64,000 nucleotides of DNA from Salipiger bermudensis HTCC2601 (GTDB lineage Bacteria; Pseudomonadota; Alphaproteobacteria; Rhodobacterales; Rhodobacteraceae), in assembly GCF_000153725.1 (NCBI RefSeq), contig NZ_DS022277.1, positions 95,342-159,341 on the forward strand, in the 5' to 3' direction. The position numbers were made by a program, and so were the translations under genes. The notes under the pieces are model-generated. The model was not told the DNA's origin and searched no databases. It was given only the letters and a program-made list of their open reading frames with translations. The number at the start of each line of letters is the position of its first letter. Positions within the stretch are counted from its first letter, which is position 1. Below, one piece after another: positions 42,265 through 51,494 of the stretch.

Positions 42265-43368
42265 ATGCAGGTCATCGTACTTGGCGGCGGGCTGATGGGC
42301 ACGGCCACGGCCTTCTTCCTGGCCCGGCGCGGTGTCCGCGTGCGGCTGATCGAGCGCGGCCTCATCGGGGCCGGCGCAACGGTGGCCTCGTTCGGCAACA
42401 TCCGCCGCAGCGGGCGAGCGCTCGAGCAGATGCCGCTGGCGAACCGCGCGCTGGCGCTCTGGACCCAGTCCGAGGCACTGCTTGGCCGCGACGTCGAGTT
42501 TCGCGCCACGGGGCACCTGCGGCTGATCTTCGACGAAGCCTCGCGCGCGGACATGCTCCGCTTCGCCGACGCAGCACGGCCGCTGGACCTCGCGCTCGAG
42601 GAGCTGGCGCCCGCCGAGATCGCCCGCCGCTTTCCGGGACTCGGCCCGACGGCCATTGCTGCCAGCTTCTCTCCGCAGGACGGCAGCGCCAACCCGCGGC
42701 TGGTTGGGCCGGCCTTTGCCGATGCCGCCGCCCGTGCCGGCGCCGAGATCGTGGCGGAGGCCGGCGTGCCCGACATCGCCCGCACCGAGACCGGCTTCGA
42801 GCTCAGCACCAGACAGGGCGTCTTCGGGGCCGATGTGCTGGTGAATTGCGCCGGGGCCTGGGGCGCCGAGGTTGCGGGCCGCTTCGGCGAGGCGGTTCCG
42901 CTGGGGATGCACGGCCCGCAGATGGGCGTGACCGAGCCCCTGCCGCATCGCATCCTGCCGGTGGTCGGTGTCTGGTCGCAGCAGAGCGGCGCCTACCTGC
43001 GCCAGGTCGAGCGCGGCAACATCGTCTTCGGCGGCGGCGTGCCGCGACTGCCCGTCGACGAGAGCGGTTTCGGCCGTTTCGATCCCTCGGGCCTGTCGCG
43101 GCAGCTCGGAAAACTGGTGCGGATGTGCCCGGCGCTGCGCGACGTGGCGATCATCCGGCACTGGTCGGGCTGCGAAGGGTATGTCGATGACGGGCTCCCG
43201 GTGATGGGGGGCTCGGCCACCACGCCCGGTCTGTTCCACGCCTTCGGCTTCTGCGGCCACGGCTTCCAGCTTGGCCCCGGCGTCGGAGACGCCATGGCCG
43301 AACTGGTGGCAACCGGGGCCTGTGAGACCCCGATCGAGGCCATGTCGATCGCCAGGTTCGCCGCGTGA
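42265..43368 (+). CDS. FAD-dependent D-amino acid/amine oxidase (DAO family)
   Basis: A 367-residue flavoprotein. FAD loop QVIVLGGGLMGTATAFFLAR at the N-terminus, ERGLIGAGATVASFGNIRRS after it and the C-terminal GFCGHGFQLGPGVGDAMAEL, the DAO closing motif. AAAGGAG lies 5 nt before the ATG. It resembles the beta subunit (HcnC/opine oxidase B) of heterotrimeric amine dehydrogenases. Its promoter shares the LysR box with the hyuA2 operon, which encodes the matching alpha and 2Fe-2S subunits. It probably oxidises a secondary amine or amino acid to an imine/aldehyde. Confidence 0.85.
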   Translation: MQVIVLGGGLMGTATAFFLARRGVRVRLIERGLIGAGATVASFGNIRRSGRALEQMPLANRALALWTQSEALLGRDVEFRATGHLRLIFDEASRADMLRFADAARPLDLALEELAPAEIARRFPGLGPTAIAASFSPQDGSANPRLVGPAFADAAARAGAEIVAEAGVPDIARTETGFELSTRQGVFGADVLVNCAGAWGAEVAGRFGEAVPLGMHGPQMGVTEPLPHRILPVVGVWSQQSGAYLRQVERGNIVFGGGVPRLPVDESGFGRFDPSGLSRQLGKLVRMCPALRDVAIIRHWSGCEGYVDDGLPVMGGSATTPGLFHAFGFCGHGFQLGPGVGDAMAELVATGACETPIEAMSIARFAA

Positions 43369-43370
43369 CC

Positions 43371-44696
43371 TCAGAATTTCGCCACCTTGCCCCATTGCGA
43401 GCCGTCGAAGCGGTTCAGCTTGTACTGGTCGGTTTCGGTGATCGGCGCGCGCCCGGTGAGCATGTCCGCCACCAGATGACCAACCCCCGGCCCGATGCCG
43501 AAGCCGTGGCCCGAGAGCCCGGCCGCCAGTGTCAGCCCCGGGATGCCGATGTCGGCGTCGATGACCGGCACGCCGTCCGGGGTGCTGTCGATGTAGCCCG
43601 CCCACTTGGCCTGGACGGTCGCCTTCTCCAGCGCCGGCAGCAGGCGTCGGGCGCGGTTCAGGGTTTCGTCCACCAGCCGCTCGGATGGCTTGGGATCAAG
43701 GATGCGCACCTGCTCCATCGGGGTCTCTCGGTCGAGCGCCCAGATCTTGCGGGTCTCGAACTCGGCCTGCCAGGCCTGCAACCCGCCCGGCGCCAGCGCG
43801 CGCCAGCGCTTGGCGAACATCGGCAGGAAGTGCTTGGCCCCGCGCAGCGTGCCGGGGGTCGGGTCGACATGGCTGCGCCCGGAGATCGCCAGTGTGTGCC
43901 CGCCATCGCCGCGCCGGGTCACCGAGACGGCGGCGGTGTGAAGCGCCGGCGGCAGATCCTCGATGCCCGGCGCCAGCGACAGGATCGAGCTGCGCACCGA
44001 GGCCTGCGGAAAGACGATGCCCAACTGATGCAGGAAGCTTCCCGCCCAGGCGCCGCCCGAGAGCACGACCTGCTTGGTGCGGATGCGGCCCTTCTCGGTC
44101 ACCACCGCGGAAACTGCACCGGCCTCGGTCTCGATGCCGCGCGCGGCGCAGCTCTGGATCACCTGCCCGCCATGCTTGAGGATGCCCTCGGCAATCAGGG
44201 GCGCGGCGCGCGAGGGATCGGCCACGCCGTCGCTGGGCGACCAGACGCCGCCGGCCCAGCTCTGGCCGGTGGCGGCGCCGCGCTCGGTGGCCTCTGCGGC
44301 GCTCAGCATCCGAGTGTCGACGCCTTCGCCGCGGGCGAAGCGGCCCCAGCGCGCCCAGCCCTCCAGCTCGGCCGCATCGTTCGACAGGTAGAGCAAGCCG
44401 CAACGGCGAAACCCGAGGTCTTCTCCGATGTCGCGCGTCATCTCTTCCCAAAGCGCCAGGCTGCGGGTCGAGAGCGGCAGTTCGCGGGCATCGCGGTTCT
44501 GCTGGCGGCACCAGCCCCAGTTTCGGCTCGACTGTTCGGCCCCGACGCGGCCCTTTTCGAGCAGAACCACCTTCATCCCCGCCCGTGCCAGCCAGTAGGC
44601 GGCCGAGGTGCCGACGATGCCAGCGCCGATCACCACGCAATCGGCGGTCTCTGGCAGCTCGGTCTGGGTGTCGATATGCAGCAAGGGGGCGGTCAT
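43371..44696 (-). CDS. FAD-binding oxidoreductase (DAO family)
   Basis: A 441-residue flavoprotein. TADCVVIGAGIVGTSAAYWL near residue 15 binds FAD, EKGRVGAEQSSRNWGWCRQQ follows it, then AGYIDSTPDGVPVIDADIG near 350 and GLSGHGFGIGPGVGHLVADM near the end. AGGAG stands 6 nt before the ATG at 44696. It acts on an amino acid or N-alkylamine; the exact substrate is unknown. It is convergent with the other oxidase (2-bp gap) and divergent from an Lrp regulator, which probably controls it. Confidence 0.85.
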   Translation of the reverse strand: MTAPLLHIDTQTELPETADCVVIGAGIVGTSAAYWLARAGMKVVLLEKGRVGAEQSSRNWGWCRQQNRDARELPLSTRSLALWEEMTRDIGEDLGFRRCGLLYLSNDAAELEGWARWGRFARGEGVDTRMLSAAEATERGAATGQSWAGGVWSPSDGVADPSRAAPLIAEGILKHGGQVIQSCAARGIETEAGAVSAVVTEKGRIRTKQVVLSGGAWAGSFLHQLGIVFPQASVRSSILSLAPGIEDLPPALHTAAVSVTRRGDGGHTLAISGRSHVDPTPGTLRGAKHFLPMFAKRWRALAPGGLQAWQAEFETRKIWALDRETPMEQVRILDPKPSERLVDETLNRARRLLPALEKATVQAKWAGYIDSTPDGVPVIDADIGIPGLTLAAGLSGHGFGIGPGVGHLVADMLTGRAPITETDQYKLNRFDGSQWGKVAKF

Positions 44697-44858
44697 GTCA
44701 GTCTCCTGTAATCCCCTCATTTTCTATGCCGGACGGCCCAGTTGCATCTGCCGGATCACCCGGCCGTCACGGCATTTCCTGTCGAATGCGGTTGACTCGC
44801 AGACGCCCCTGCCCTTGAGAAGATCGAACCGGCGCGCAGACCCCGAAGGAAAGACACG

Positions 44859-45353
44859 ATGAGCCCCAGCTACAAGCTCGACCGGATCGACCTGAAGATT
44901 CTCGCCGAGTTGCAGCGCAACGGGCGTATCACCAATGTCGAGCTCGCGGACTTGGTGAACCTGTCACCCTCGCCCTGCCTCATGCGGGTGAAGAAGCTGC
45001 AGAAGGCCGGCTACATCACCGGCTACGCGGCGCAGGTCGACATGGCCAAGCTCGGCGAGACGCTGACCGTGTTCACCGAGTTCACCTTGCGCAACCACCG
45101 CCAGATCGACTTTGCCCGCTTCCAGGAGGCGTTGGAGCAGGTCGAATGCTGCGTTGAATGCCACCTCGTTTCGGGCGGCTACGACTATCTGGCAAAATTC
45201 GTTACCGCGTCGATCTCGGATTACCAGACGATTGTCGAGGAACTCATCGACCGCGATGTCGGGATCGACAAGTATTTCAGCTTCGTGGTGATGAAGACCC
45301 CGTTCTCCAAGACCCGGATGCCGCTCACGCATCTCTTCGCCGATAAGATCTGA
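44859..45353 (+). CDS. Lrp/AsnC family transcriptional regulator
   Basis: A 164-residue regulator. Helix-turn-helix in LDRIDLKILAELQRNGRITN, then VELADLVNLSPSPCLMRVKK. The C-terminal RAM domain reads ECHLVSGGYDYLAKFVTASI and SFVVMKTPFSKTRMPL. Such proteins sense amino acids. It is divergent from the FAD oxidoreductase at 43371-44696 with about 160 bp between, and could switch that gene on in response to its amino acid substrate. Confidence 0.88.
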   Translation: MSPSYKLDRIDLKILAELQRNGRITNVELADLVNLSPSPCLMRVKKLQKAGYITGYAAQVDMAKLGETLTVFTEFTLRNHRQIDFARFQEALEQVECCVECHLVSGGYDYLAKFVTASISDYQTIVEELIDRDVGIDKYFSFVVMKTPFSKTRMPLTHLFADKI

Positions 45354-45394
45354 GACCGGGGCCACGCGATCAGCGCGCAGCCCCGGCGGGTCTC
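45352..45394. terminator. Stem-loop between lrp and the convergent transporter operon
   Basis: GAGACC then GGGGC pair with GCCCC then GGTCTC across a loop; the two halves are interrupted by GGC. It overlaps the lrp stop region and lies just before the ATPase stop on the other strand. No T-run, so termination is a guess from position. Confidence 0.45.
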
Positions 45395-45398
45395 GGGC

Positions 45399-47066
45399 TC
45401 AGCGGTTGGCGAATTGCGCCACCAGCTCGGGATCCTGCTCGAGCCCGGCAAGCCAGCCAGTGTCGAGCTTCGGCACCGACGAGATCAGCAGCCGCGAGTA
45501 GGGATGCGTGGCCTCGCTCGACATCGTCGCGGCGGGCAGCGCCTCGACCACCTCGCCCTTGTACATCACCAGCACGTCATCGCAGATCGCCTCGACCGTC
45601 GAGAGATCGTGGCTGATGAACATATAGCTCAGCCCCAGTTCGCTTTGCAGTTCTTTGAGCAGCTCGAGGATCGCCGCGGCCACCACCGTGTCGAGCGCCG
45701 AGGTGATCTCGTCGCAGAGAATGAGCTCCGGTTTCGCCGCCAGCGCGCGGGCCAGGTTCACCCGCTGCTTCTGGCCACCCGACAGTTCGCCCGGCAGGCG
45801 ATGCCGGAGGCTGGCCGGCAGGTGGACCATGTCGAGAAGCTCGGTCACCCGGGCCTCGCGTGCCTTGCCGCGCAGGCCTTCGTAGAAGGTCAGCGGCCGG
45901 GCGAGGATGGCGCCGATGGAATGTGCCGGGTTGAGCGCGGTATCGGCCAGCTGGAAGACCATCTGCATCCGCCGCAGCTCGGCCTTGGAGCGATCCTTGA
46001 GATCGGGCTTCATCTCCGTGCCATCGACGATGACGCCACCGCGATAGGCGGGCAGGATGCCGGCCACGGCGCGGGCCAGTGTCGATTTTCCCGAGCCGGA
46101 CTCGCCGATGACGCCAAGATTGCGCCCGCGCTCGATCTTGAAGCTGACGTCCTTGAGGATCTTTGCCGCCGGCTCACCGTTGCGTATGGCCCCATAGCCG
46201 GCACACAGATCGAAGACCTCGAGCACCGGCTTGGGCTTGGCGGACTGCGCCGGCTGTTCCTCCGGCTGGTGCGGCACCGGCTCGAAGGCCGCGAGAAGCT
46301 GCTTGGTATAGGCGTCGCGGGGCGCATTCAGGATTTGCTCGGCACCGCCGACCTCCTGGATCTCGCCGCCCTTGAGCACGATGATGCGGTCGGCGATCTG
46401 CGCCACGACGGCAAGGTCGTGGCTGACATAGACACCCGCGATGCCGCCCGCGCGCATCACCGACTTGAACGCCCGCAGCACCTCGATCTGGGTGGTCACG
46501 TCGAGCGCCGTGGTGGGCTCGTCGAAGATCACCAGCTTGGGATCGCCGATCAGCGCCATCGCCGCCGACAGGCGCTGAAGCTGCCCGCCCGAAACCTGGT
46601 GCGGATAGCGCTGGCCGATCGTGTCGGCATCCGGCAGCGCCAGCGCGCGGAACAGCTCCACCGCCTTCTTCTCGGCCTCGGCGCGCGGCATCAGCTCGTG
46701 GATCGCGGCGATCTCGATGACCTGATCCATGATCCGCTTCGAGGGGTTGAACGCCGCCGCGGCCGATTGCGGCACGTAGGAGACCTCGGTGCCGCGCAGC
46801 GCGGCACGGGCACGGTTCGACATGGCGGTCATATCGCAGTCGCCAATGCGGATCGTGCCGCCCTCGATCTTGCAGCCGGTCCGGGTATGGCCCATCAGCG
46901 ACAGCGCGATCGTGGTCTTGCCCGAGCCGCTCTCGCCGATCAGCGCGACGATTTCTCCCGGTGCGATCTCGAAATCCACGCCCTTGATGATCTCGACCTT
47001 GCGGCCGGAGTCGGTGGTTGCGCCGATGCGCAGCTTCTCGACGGTGACGAGGGGATCGGTCATCAT
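45399..47066 (-). CDS. Dipeptide/oligopeptide-type ABC transporter, fused two-domain ATPase
   Basis: A 555-residue protein joining DppD-like and DppF-like ATPases. First domain: LIGESGSGKTTIALSLMGH, VSGGQLQRLSAAMALIGDP and KLVIFDEPTTALDVTTQIEV. Second domain, from about residue 285: GVIGESGSGKSTLARAVAGI, LSGGQKQRVNLARALAAKPE and LILCDEITSALDTVV. It overlaps the permease stop by 4 nt. The single fused ATPase is common in this transporter class in Rhodobacterales. With two permeases and the Tat-exported receptor it completes an importer. Confidence 0.9.
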   Translation of the reverse strand: MMTDPLVTVEKLRIGATTDSGRKVEIIKGVDFEIAPGEIVALIGESGSGKTTIALSLMGHTRTGCKIEGGTIRIGDCDMTAMSNRARAALRGTEVSYVPQSAAAAFNPSKRIMDQVIEIAAIHELMPRAEAEKKAVELFRALALPDADTIGQRYPHQVSGGQLQRLSAAMALIGDPKLVIFDEPTTALDVTTQIEVLRAFKSVMRAGGIAGVYVSHDLAVVAQIADRIIVLKGGEIQEVGGAEQILNAPRDAYTKQLLAAFEPVPHQPEEQPAQSAKPKPVLEVFDLCAGYGAIRNGEPAAKILKDVSFKIERGRNLGVIGESGSGKSTLARAVAGILPAYRGGVIVDGTEMKPDLKDRSKAELRRMQMVFQLADTALNPAHSIGAILARPLTFYEGLRGKAREARVTELLDMVHLPASLRHRLPGELSGGQKQRVNLARALAAKPELILCDEITSALDTVVAAAILELLKELQSELGLSYMFISHDLSTVEAICDDVLVMYKGEVVEALPAATMSSEATHPYSRLLISSVPKLDTGWLAGLEQDPELVAQFANR

Positions 47067-47932
47067 TCGCTCCTGTCGCGGATCTTGGTGGGCAGGTTGT
47101 CGATGAACATGTTCACCGAGATGGTCAGCGAGGCGATGGCGACCGACGGGAAGATCACCGCCGGCGCACCGAGGCTCAGCCCTTCGATGTTCTCGCGCAC
47201 CAAGCCGCCCCAGTCGGCATTGGGCGGCTGCACCCCGAGCCCGAGGAAGGACAGCCCCGACAGCACCAGCACGATGAACACGAAACGCAGGCCGAGATCG
47301 GCGAGCACCGGACCGAGGATGTTGGGGAAGATCTCCTGCAGGATCAGGTAGCGCGTGCTCTCGCCGCGGGCCCGTGCCACGGTGACGAAATCCATGGTGT
47401 TCACGTTGACCGCCAGCGCGCGGGCAAAGCGGTAGGCGCCGGGCATGTAGATCGCCGTCAGGGTCAGGATCAGAACCGGGATCGACGAACCCACGGCAGC
47501 CACGACGACCAGCCCGAAAAGCAGCGAGGGGATGCCGTTGAAGGCATCGAGCAGCCGCGACAGCACCATGTCGAACCAGCCGCCGGCAACGGCGGCGATC
47601 ATGCCGAGGATGACGCCCAGCGTGCAGGCCAGCGTGACGGCGGCGAGCGCGATGCCAACGGTGTAGCGCGCGCCCATCAGGATGCGCGAGAAGATGTCGC
47701 GACCGAGATAATCGGTGCCCATCCAGTAGTCACCGCTGACCGGGCCGAAGTAGTCCCAGTCGACGATCTCGCCCGGCGGGTGCGGCGCGAGCCACGGGCC
47801 GACGAAGGCCACGAGCCCCCAGAACAGCATGATCGCGAGGCCGATGCGGCCGACCCAGTTGAAACTCCAGCCCGGCCCCTTCGGCTTGGGCGCATCCTTG
47901 GCGGCGGTGGTGGTCTGGTACTCTGCCATCAT
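47063..47932 (-). CDS. Dipeptide-type ABC transporter permease, DppC type
   Basis: A 289-residue permease with about six membrane segments. WVGRIGLAIMLFWGLVAFVG near residue 22, then HPPGEIVDWDYFGPVSGDYW and MGTDYLGRDIFSRILMGARY, the DppC signature. The coupling loop is VARARGESTRYLILQEIFPN. Start at 47932 overlaps the upstream permease stop (ATGA). The N-terminal tail TTTAAKDAPKPKG is cytoplasmic. Confidence 0.9.
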   Translation of the reverse strand: MMAEYQTTTAAKDAPKPKGPGWSFNWVGRIGLAIMLFWGLVAFVGPWLAPHPPGEIVDWDYFGPVSGDYWMGTDYLGRDIFSRILMGARYTVGIALAAVTLACTLGVILGMIAAVAGGWFDMVLSRLLDAFNGIPSLLFGLVVVAAVGSSIPVLILTLTAIYMPGAYRFARALAVNVNTMDFVTVARARGESTRYLILQEIFPNILGPVLADLGLRFVFIVLVLSGLSFLGLGVQPPNADWGGLVRENIEGLSLGAPAVIFPSVAIASLTISVNMFIDNLPTKIRDRSE

Positions 47933-48897
47933 CGACGCAGCCTCGGGTTGGACAGGATTGCAATCAGGTCGGCGAGCGTGATCAGCATCAGGTAGCTGAC
48001 GCAGAAGATCATCGCGCAGGACTGGATCAGCGGCAGGTCCCGGGTGCTCACCGCATCGACCATCAGTTTGGCGACGCCGGGATAGTTGAAGATCGTCTCG
48101 ACGATGATCACGCCGCCCACCAGATAGCTCAGCGACAGCGCCACCGCGTTGGCGATCGGCCCCAGCGCGTTCGGCAGCGCGTGCACGAGCACCATGCGCT
48201 TGCGCGAGGCCCCCTTGAGCAGCGCCATCTCGACATAAGGCGTGTTGATCGTCTCGATCACCGCGGCGCGGGTCATCCGGATCATCTGCGCAGAGACCAC
48301 GAAGGAGAGCGTGATCACAGGCATCGCGTAGGCCTTCAGCATCGTTCCGAGCGAGCTCATGTCTGCCCCGTAGCTCAGCGCCGGCAGCCAGTCGAGCCAG
48401 ACCGCGAAGATCAGCACCGCCAATGTCGCGACCATGAATTCCGGCACCGAGATCACCGAGATCGTCAGCACCGTGACCACGCGGTCGAACAGCGAGCCGC
48501 GCCACATGGCGGCACCGATGCCGAGGCTCAGCGCGATCGGCACCGAGACCAGCGTCGTCACCCCGGCAAGCTGCAGCGAGTTTCTCAGCCGGCCCGAGAG
48601 CAGTTCCACGATCTCCATCTTGTTGACGTAGGAGGTGCCGAGATCCCCGCTTGCCAGCCCCGCAAGCCAACCGATGAAGCGGCTGAGCGCCGGCTCGTCG
48701 AGCCCCATCGCGGCGCGGAGGCCTGCGACGGCCTCGGGCGTGGCCGCTTGACCAAGCAGGATTTCGGCAACGTCCCCGGGCAAAAGCTCGGTGGCGAAGA
48801 AGACGGCAAAGGAGACGATGATCAACGTGAGCAAGGCAATGCCGAGCCGCTGTATCACAAGAAACCATGGCAGAAGCGATTGGGGCAAGCGAAGCAC
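47929..48897 (-). CDS. Dipeptide-type ABC transporter permease, DppB type
   Basis: A 322-residue permease. The first membrane segment LGIALLTLIIVSFAVFFATE is followed by LLPGDVAEILLGQAATPEAV, the DppB pattern. The coupling loop is LLKGASRKRMVLVHALPNAL near residue 230. The final segments carry VETIFNYPGVAKLMVDAVST. It is separated from the receptor gene by a strong stem-loop. Confidence 0.9.
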   Translation of the reverse strand: MLRLPQSLLPWFLVIQRLGIALLTLIIVSFAVFFATELLPGDVAEILLGQAATPEAVAGLRAAMGLDEPALSRFIGWLAGLASGDLGTSYVNKMEIVELLSGRLRNSLQLAGVTTLVSVPIALSLGIGAAMWRGSLFDRVVTVLTISVISVPEFMVATLAVLIFAVWLDWLPALSYGADMSSLGTMLKAYAMPVITLSFVVSAQMIRMTRAAVIETINTPYVEMALLKGASRKRMVLVHALPNALGPIANAVALSLSYLVGGVIIVETIFNYPGVAKLMVDAVSTRDLPLIQSCAMIFCVSYLMLITLADLIAILSNPRLRR

Positions 48898-48927
48898 CTC
48901 TTTCGGCCGGTGGGAAGGTCAGGCGAA

Positions 48928-48952
48928 GGGCCCGCACCTGCAGTGCGGGCCC
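48928..48952 (-). terminator. Intercistronic stem-loop between receptor and permease genes
   Basis: GGGCCCGCAC, loop CTGCA, GTGCGGGCCC: a perfect 10-bp stem lying 17 nt after the receptor stop and 31 nt before the permease start. There is no T-run. It probably stabilises the receptor message. Confidence 0.65.
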
Positions 48953-48968
48953 CGATTGTGCGCGAGGA

Positions 48969-50579
48969 TCAGTCGTTCAGCCAAACGTATTCGGCGAAGG
49001 CATAGCCCATCATGCCGCCAAGCGGGTTCGGCTTGAGACCGCCGAGCTTGCTGGTGTGGGCGTCCATGTTGGAGATCCAGACCGGGATGCCGGTGCCCGC
49101 CTCGTTGGAGACCATCTCCTGCATGTCCCAGTAGATCTCCTTCCGGCGCTCTTCGTCGAGCGCGCCGCGCGCCTCGACCAGCATCGAGTCGAACTTCTCG
49201 GACTTGTACTGGCTCTCGTTCCACGGCGCGTCGGAAGAGTAGAGCAGCGAGAACAGGATATCCGGCGTGGGCCGCGGGTTGATGTTGCCGAAGTGGACCG
49301 GCGCCTTGAGCCAGTAGTTCGACCAGTAGCCGTCGGAGGGCACGCGGTCGACCTTGAGGTTCATGCCGATCTCGCTGCCGGCCTGCTGCACGATGGTCGC
49401 CATGTCGACCGATGCGGTGGCCGCATCGGAGGCCACGATCGGAATCTCGACGCCCAGAAGACCGGCCTTCTCGAACAGCGACTTGGCGCGCTCGGGATCG
49501 AACTCGCGCGCCGGCAGGTTCGGATTGTAGTAGCGGTTCGACGGCGACACCGGCTGGTCGTTGGCGATTTCCGCAAGGCCGCGGAAGGCGGATTTCTGGA
49601 TCGCCTCGCGGTTCATCAGGTACTTCATGCCCTCGACGAAGCCGGCCTTTTCACCCGGGTTCAGGTCAAGGCGCATGTTGAGGTTGGTGTAGTTGCCCGC
49701 GGTGCTGATCAGCGTCGAGACGCTGTCATTGCTGTCGAGCAGACGGGCCGAGCGCGGATTGACCGAGGCTGCGTACTGGATATCGCCGGACATCAGCGCA
49801 TTGACGCGGGCGTTGTTGTCGGGGATCGCGAAGAACTCGAACGTGTCGAGATACGGCCCCTCGGCCTTGAAGTAATTCGGGTTCTTCACCCCGATCGAGC
49901 GCACGCCCGGCTCGAAGCTCTCGCAGATGAAGGCACCGGTGCCGTTGGCGGTGGAGAAATCCGTGGTGCCTTCGGCGATGATCATGAAGTGGTGCAGCGC
50001 GAGGATCGTCGGCAGGTCGGCGTTGGGCGAATCGAGCACGATCTTCACGGTCAGGTCGTCGACCTTGGAAATCTCGGTCATCTGCTTGGCGATCGAGTTC
50101 ACCTTCGAGCCGACCGCCTCGTCGAGGTGACGCTGCAGCGAGAACACAACGTCCTCGGCTGCGAGGGTCTTGCCGTCGTGGAAGGTGACGCCGGATTTCA
50201 GCTTCACTTCCCAGGTCTGGGCGTCGTCCGAGGACACGCTCTCGGCCAGCTCCATGTTCACCTGGCCTTCTTCGTCGAGGAAGGTCAGCCGGTTGTAGAA
50301 GGCACAGCAGCGCGCGTAATCGGTCGACAGCGACGCCTTGGCCGGGTCGAGCGTGTCGGCGGTCGAGGAGGACCAGCCCGCCGCCCGCAGCGTCCCGCCG
50401 GTGACCGGGGTCGCGGCAACCGCGGCCGAGGCGCGCATCAGAAGCGAGCCGCCCGCAGCGGCGGCCACGCCGGAGGACATCAGCATTTTCAGCAGATCCC
50501 GGCGCGATGCGCCACGGCGGATCATCTGCTCGACCATTGCGTCATCGCGGCCGGTCCAGTTGGTGGGGGTCTTGGTCAT
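48969..50579 (-). CDS. ABC transporter substrate-binding protein, DppA/OppA class, Tat-exported
   Basis: A 536-residue periplasmic receptor. The N-terminus has a twin-arginine signal, GASRRDLLKMLMSSGVAAAA, ending near AVA-AT after about 55 residues. The body is of the family 5 peptide/nickel class: DTLDPAKASLSTDYARCCAF near residue 75, LKSGVTFHDGKTLAAEDVVF and VNARINALMSG-type loops (VNALMSGDIQYAASV). Ligands in this class include peptides, opines, amines and sugars. The clustered oxidase, aminotransferase and deacetylase suggest an N-substituted amino acid or amine. Confidence 0.88.
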   Translation of the reverse strand: MTKTPTNWTGRDDAMVEQMIRRGASRRDLLKMLMSSGVAAAAGGSLLMRASAAVAATPVTGGTLRAAGWSSSTADTLDPAKASLSTDYARCCAFYNRLTFLDEEGQVNMELAESVSSDDAQTWEVKLKSGVTFHDGKTLAAEDVVFSLQRHLDEAVGSKVNSIAKQMTEISKVDDLTVKIVLDSPNADLPTILALHHFMIIAEGTTDFSTANGTGAFICESFEPGVRSIGVKNPNYFKAEGPYLDTFEFFAIPDNNARVNALMSGDIQYAASVNPRSARLLDSNDSVSTLISTAGNYTNLNMRLDLNPGEKAGFVEGMKYLMNREAIQKSAFRGLAEIANDQPVSPSNRYYNPNLPAREFDPERAKSLFEKAGLLGVEIPIVASDAATASVDMATIVQQAGSEIGMNLKVDRVPSDGYWSNYWLKAPVHFGNINPRPTPDILFSLLYSSDAPWNESQYKSEKFDSMLVEARGALDEERRKEIYWDMQEMVSNEAGTGIPVWISNMDAHTSKLGGLKPNPLGGMMGYAFAEYVWLND

Positions 50580-50648
50580 GTCTTTGCTTCCCTGTTGTGA
50601 TGCGTGGATGGCTGCCGCGGTCTTGTCGCCGCATTCAGCCGGGTTGGT

Positions 50649-51389
50649 TCAGGATGTCTGCGCGTCAAAGGCCGCGTCGGCGGCGCGGGCCAGCTCGATC
50701 AGCGCATGGAAATGGTAGTCGGGCTCGGTGAACTCCTTGGGCTCGATGGTTCCGCCATAGCCCTGCTGCGCGTGCCGACGCTGGATCCAGGCATTTGTCA
50801 TGCCAAGGGCGCGCGAGATGCCGATATCGTGGTACTGGCTCTGCGCCGTGTGCAGGATCGCGTCCTTGCTGCCACCCTCGCGGCCCACATGCTCGAAAAC
50901 CTGTTCGAAATAGGCCGGGTCGGGCTTCTCACAGCCGGTGTCGTCGGTGGTGAACCCGGCCCAGAACGGCTGGCCCAGCTTCTCGGCGTATTTCTCGAAG
51001 GCCCAGCGGCGGGCATTGGTCATCGCGATGAGCTTGTAGCGCGCCTTGAGCCGCGCCATCGCCTCGACGCTGTCGGGAAACGGCTTGGCCTCGCCCACGG
51101 TGTCGATCATCAGCTGGCGGTATGCCTCGGTGTCGGGCAGGCCGAAGGCCGCGGCGATGCGGGAATAGCAGCGCCCGAGATCATCGGGGAACAGACCCGC
51201 GCCGGGTTCGTAGCGGGCATCGCGATAGACCGAGAGCGCCGCCTCGCCGTCGATCTCGACGCCCTCGCGCTCGGCGATCTTGGCCAGCCCCTCCTTGATC
51301 GCGCCCTCGAAGTCGATCAGCGTGCCGACCACGTCGAAGGTGACGTAGCCAAAGGCGGTCAGGGGTTTCACGGCGGTGGTCGTTGCCAT
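50649..51389 (-). CDS. HAD superfamily hydrolase, haloacid dehalogenase type II-like
   Basis: A 246-residue HAD protein. Motif I is FGYVTFDVVGTLIDFEG (Asp nucleophile), motif II KLIAMTNARRWAFEKYAEKL, motif III KPDPAYFEQVF, with AILHTAQSQYHDIGISRALG and AWIQRRHAQQGYGG downstream. It belongs to the L-2-haloacid dehalogenase/phosphatase branch, but the reaction is not fixed by these motifs. AAAGGA lies 8 nt before the ATG. A second HAD gene of this type is at 56612-57277. It follows the receptor gene's upstream side and is probably the first gene of the transporter transcript. Confidence 0.8.
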   Translation of the reverse strand: MATTTAVKPLTAFGYVTFDVVGTLIDFEGAIKEGLAKIAEREGVEIDGEAALSVYRDARYEPGAGLFPDDLGRCYSRIAAAFGLPDTEAYRQLMIDTVGEAKPFPDSVEAMARLKARYKLIAMTNARRWAFEKYAEKLGQPFWAGFTTDDTGCEKPDPAYFEQVFEHVGREGGSKDAILHTAQSQYHDIGISRALGMTNAWIQRRHAQQGYGGTIEPKEFTEPDYHFHALIELARAADAAFDAQTS

Positions 51390-51494
51390 CTCGGCAGTCC
51401 TTTCTGCGATGCGCCGGCGCGGGGAGTGCGCCTTGGTCCTTTTCGGGAGGCCCGGGCTTCGCAGCATCTTCTGCTGTGGCTGCGAAACGGGCAG

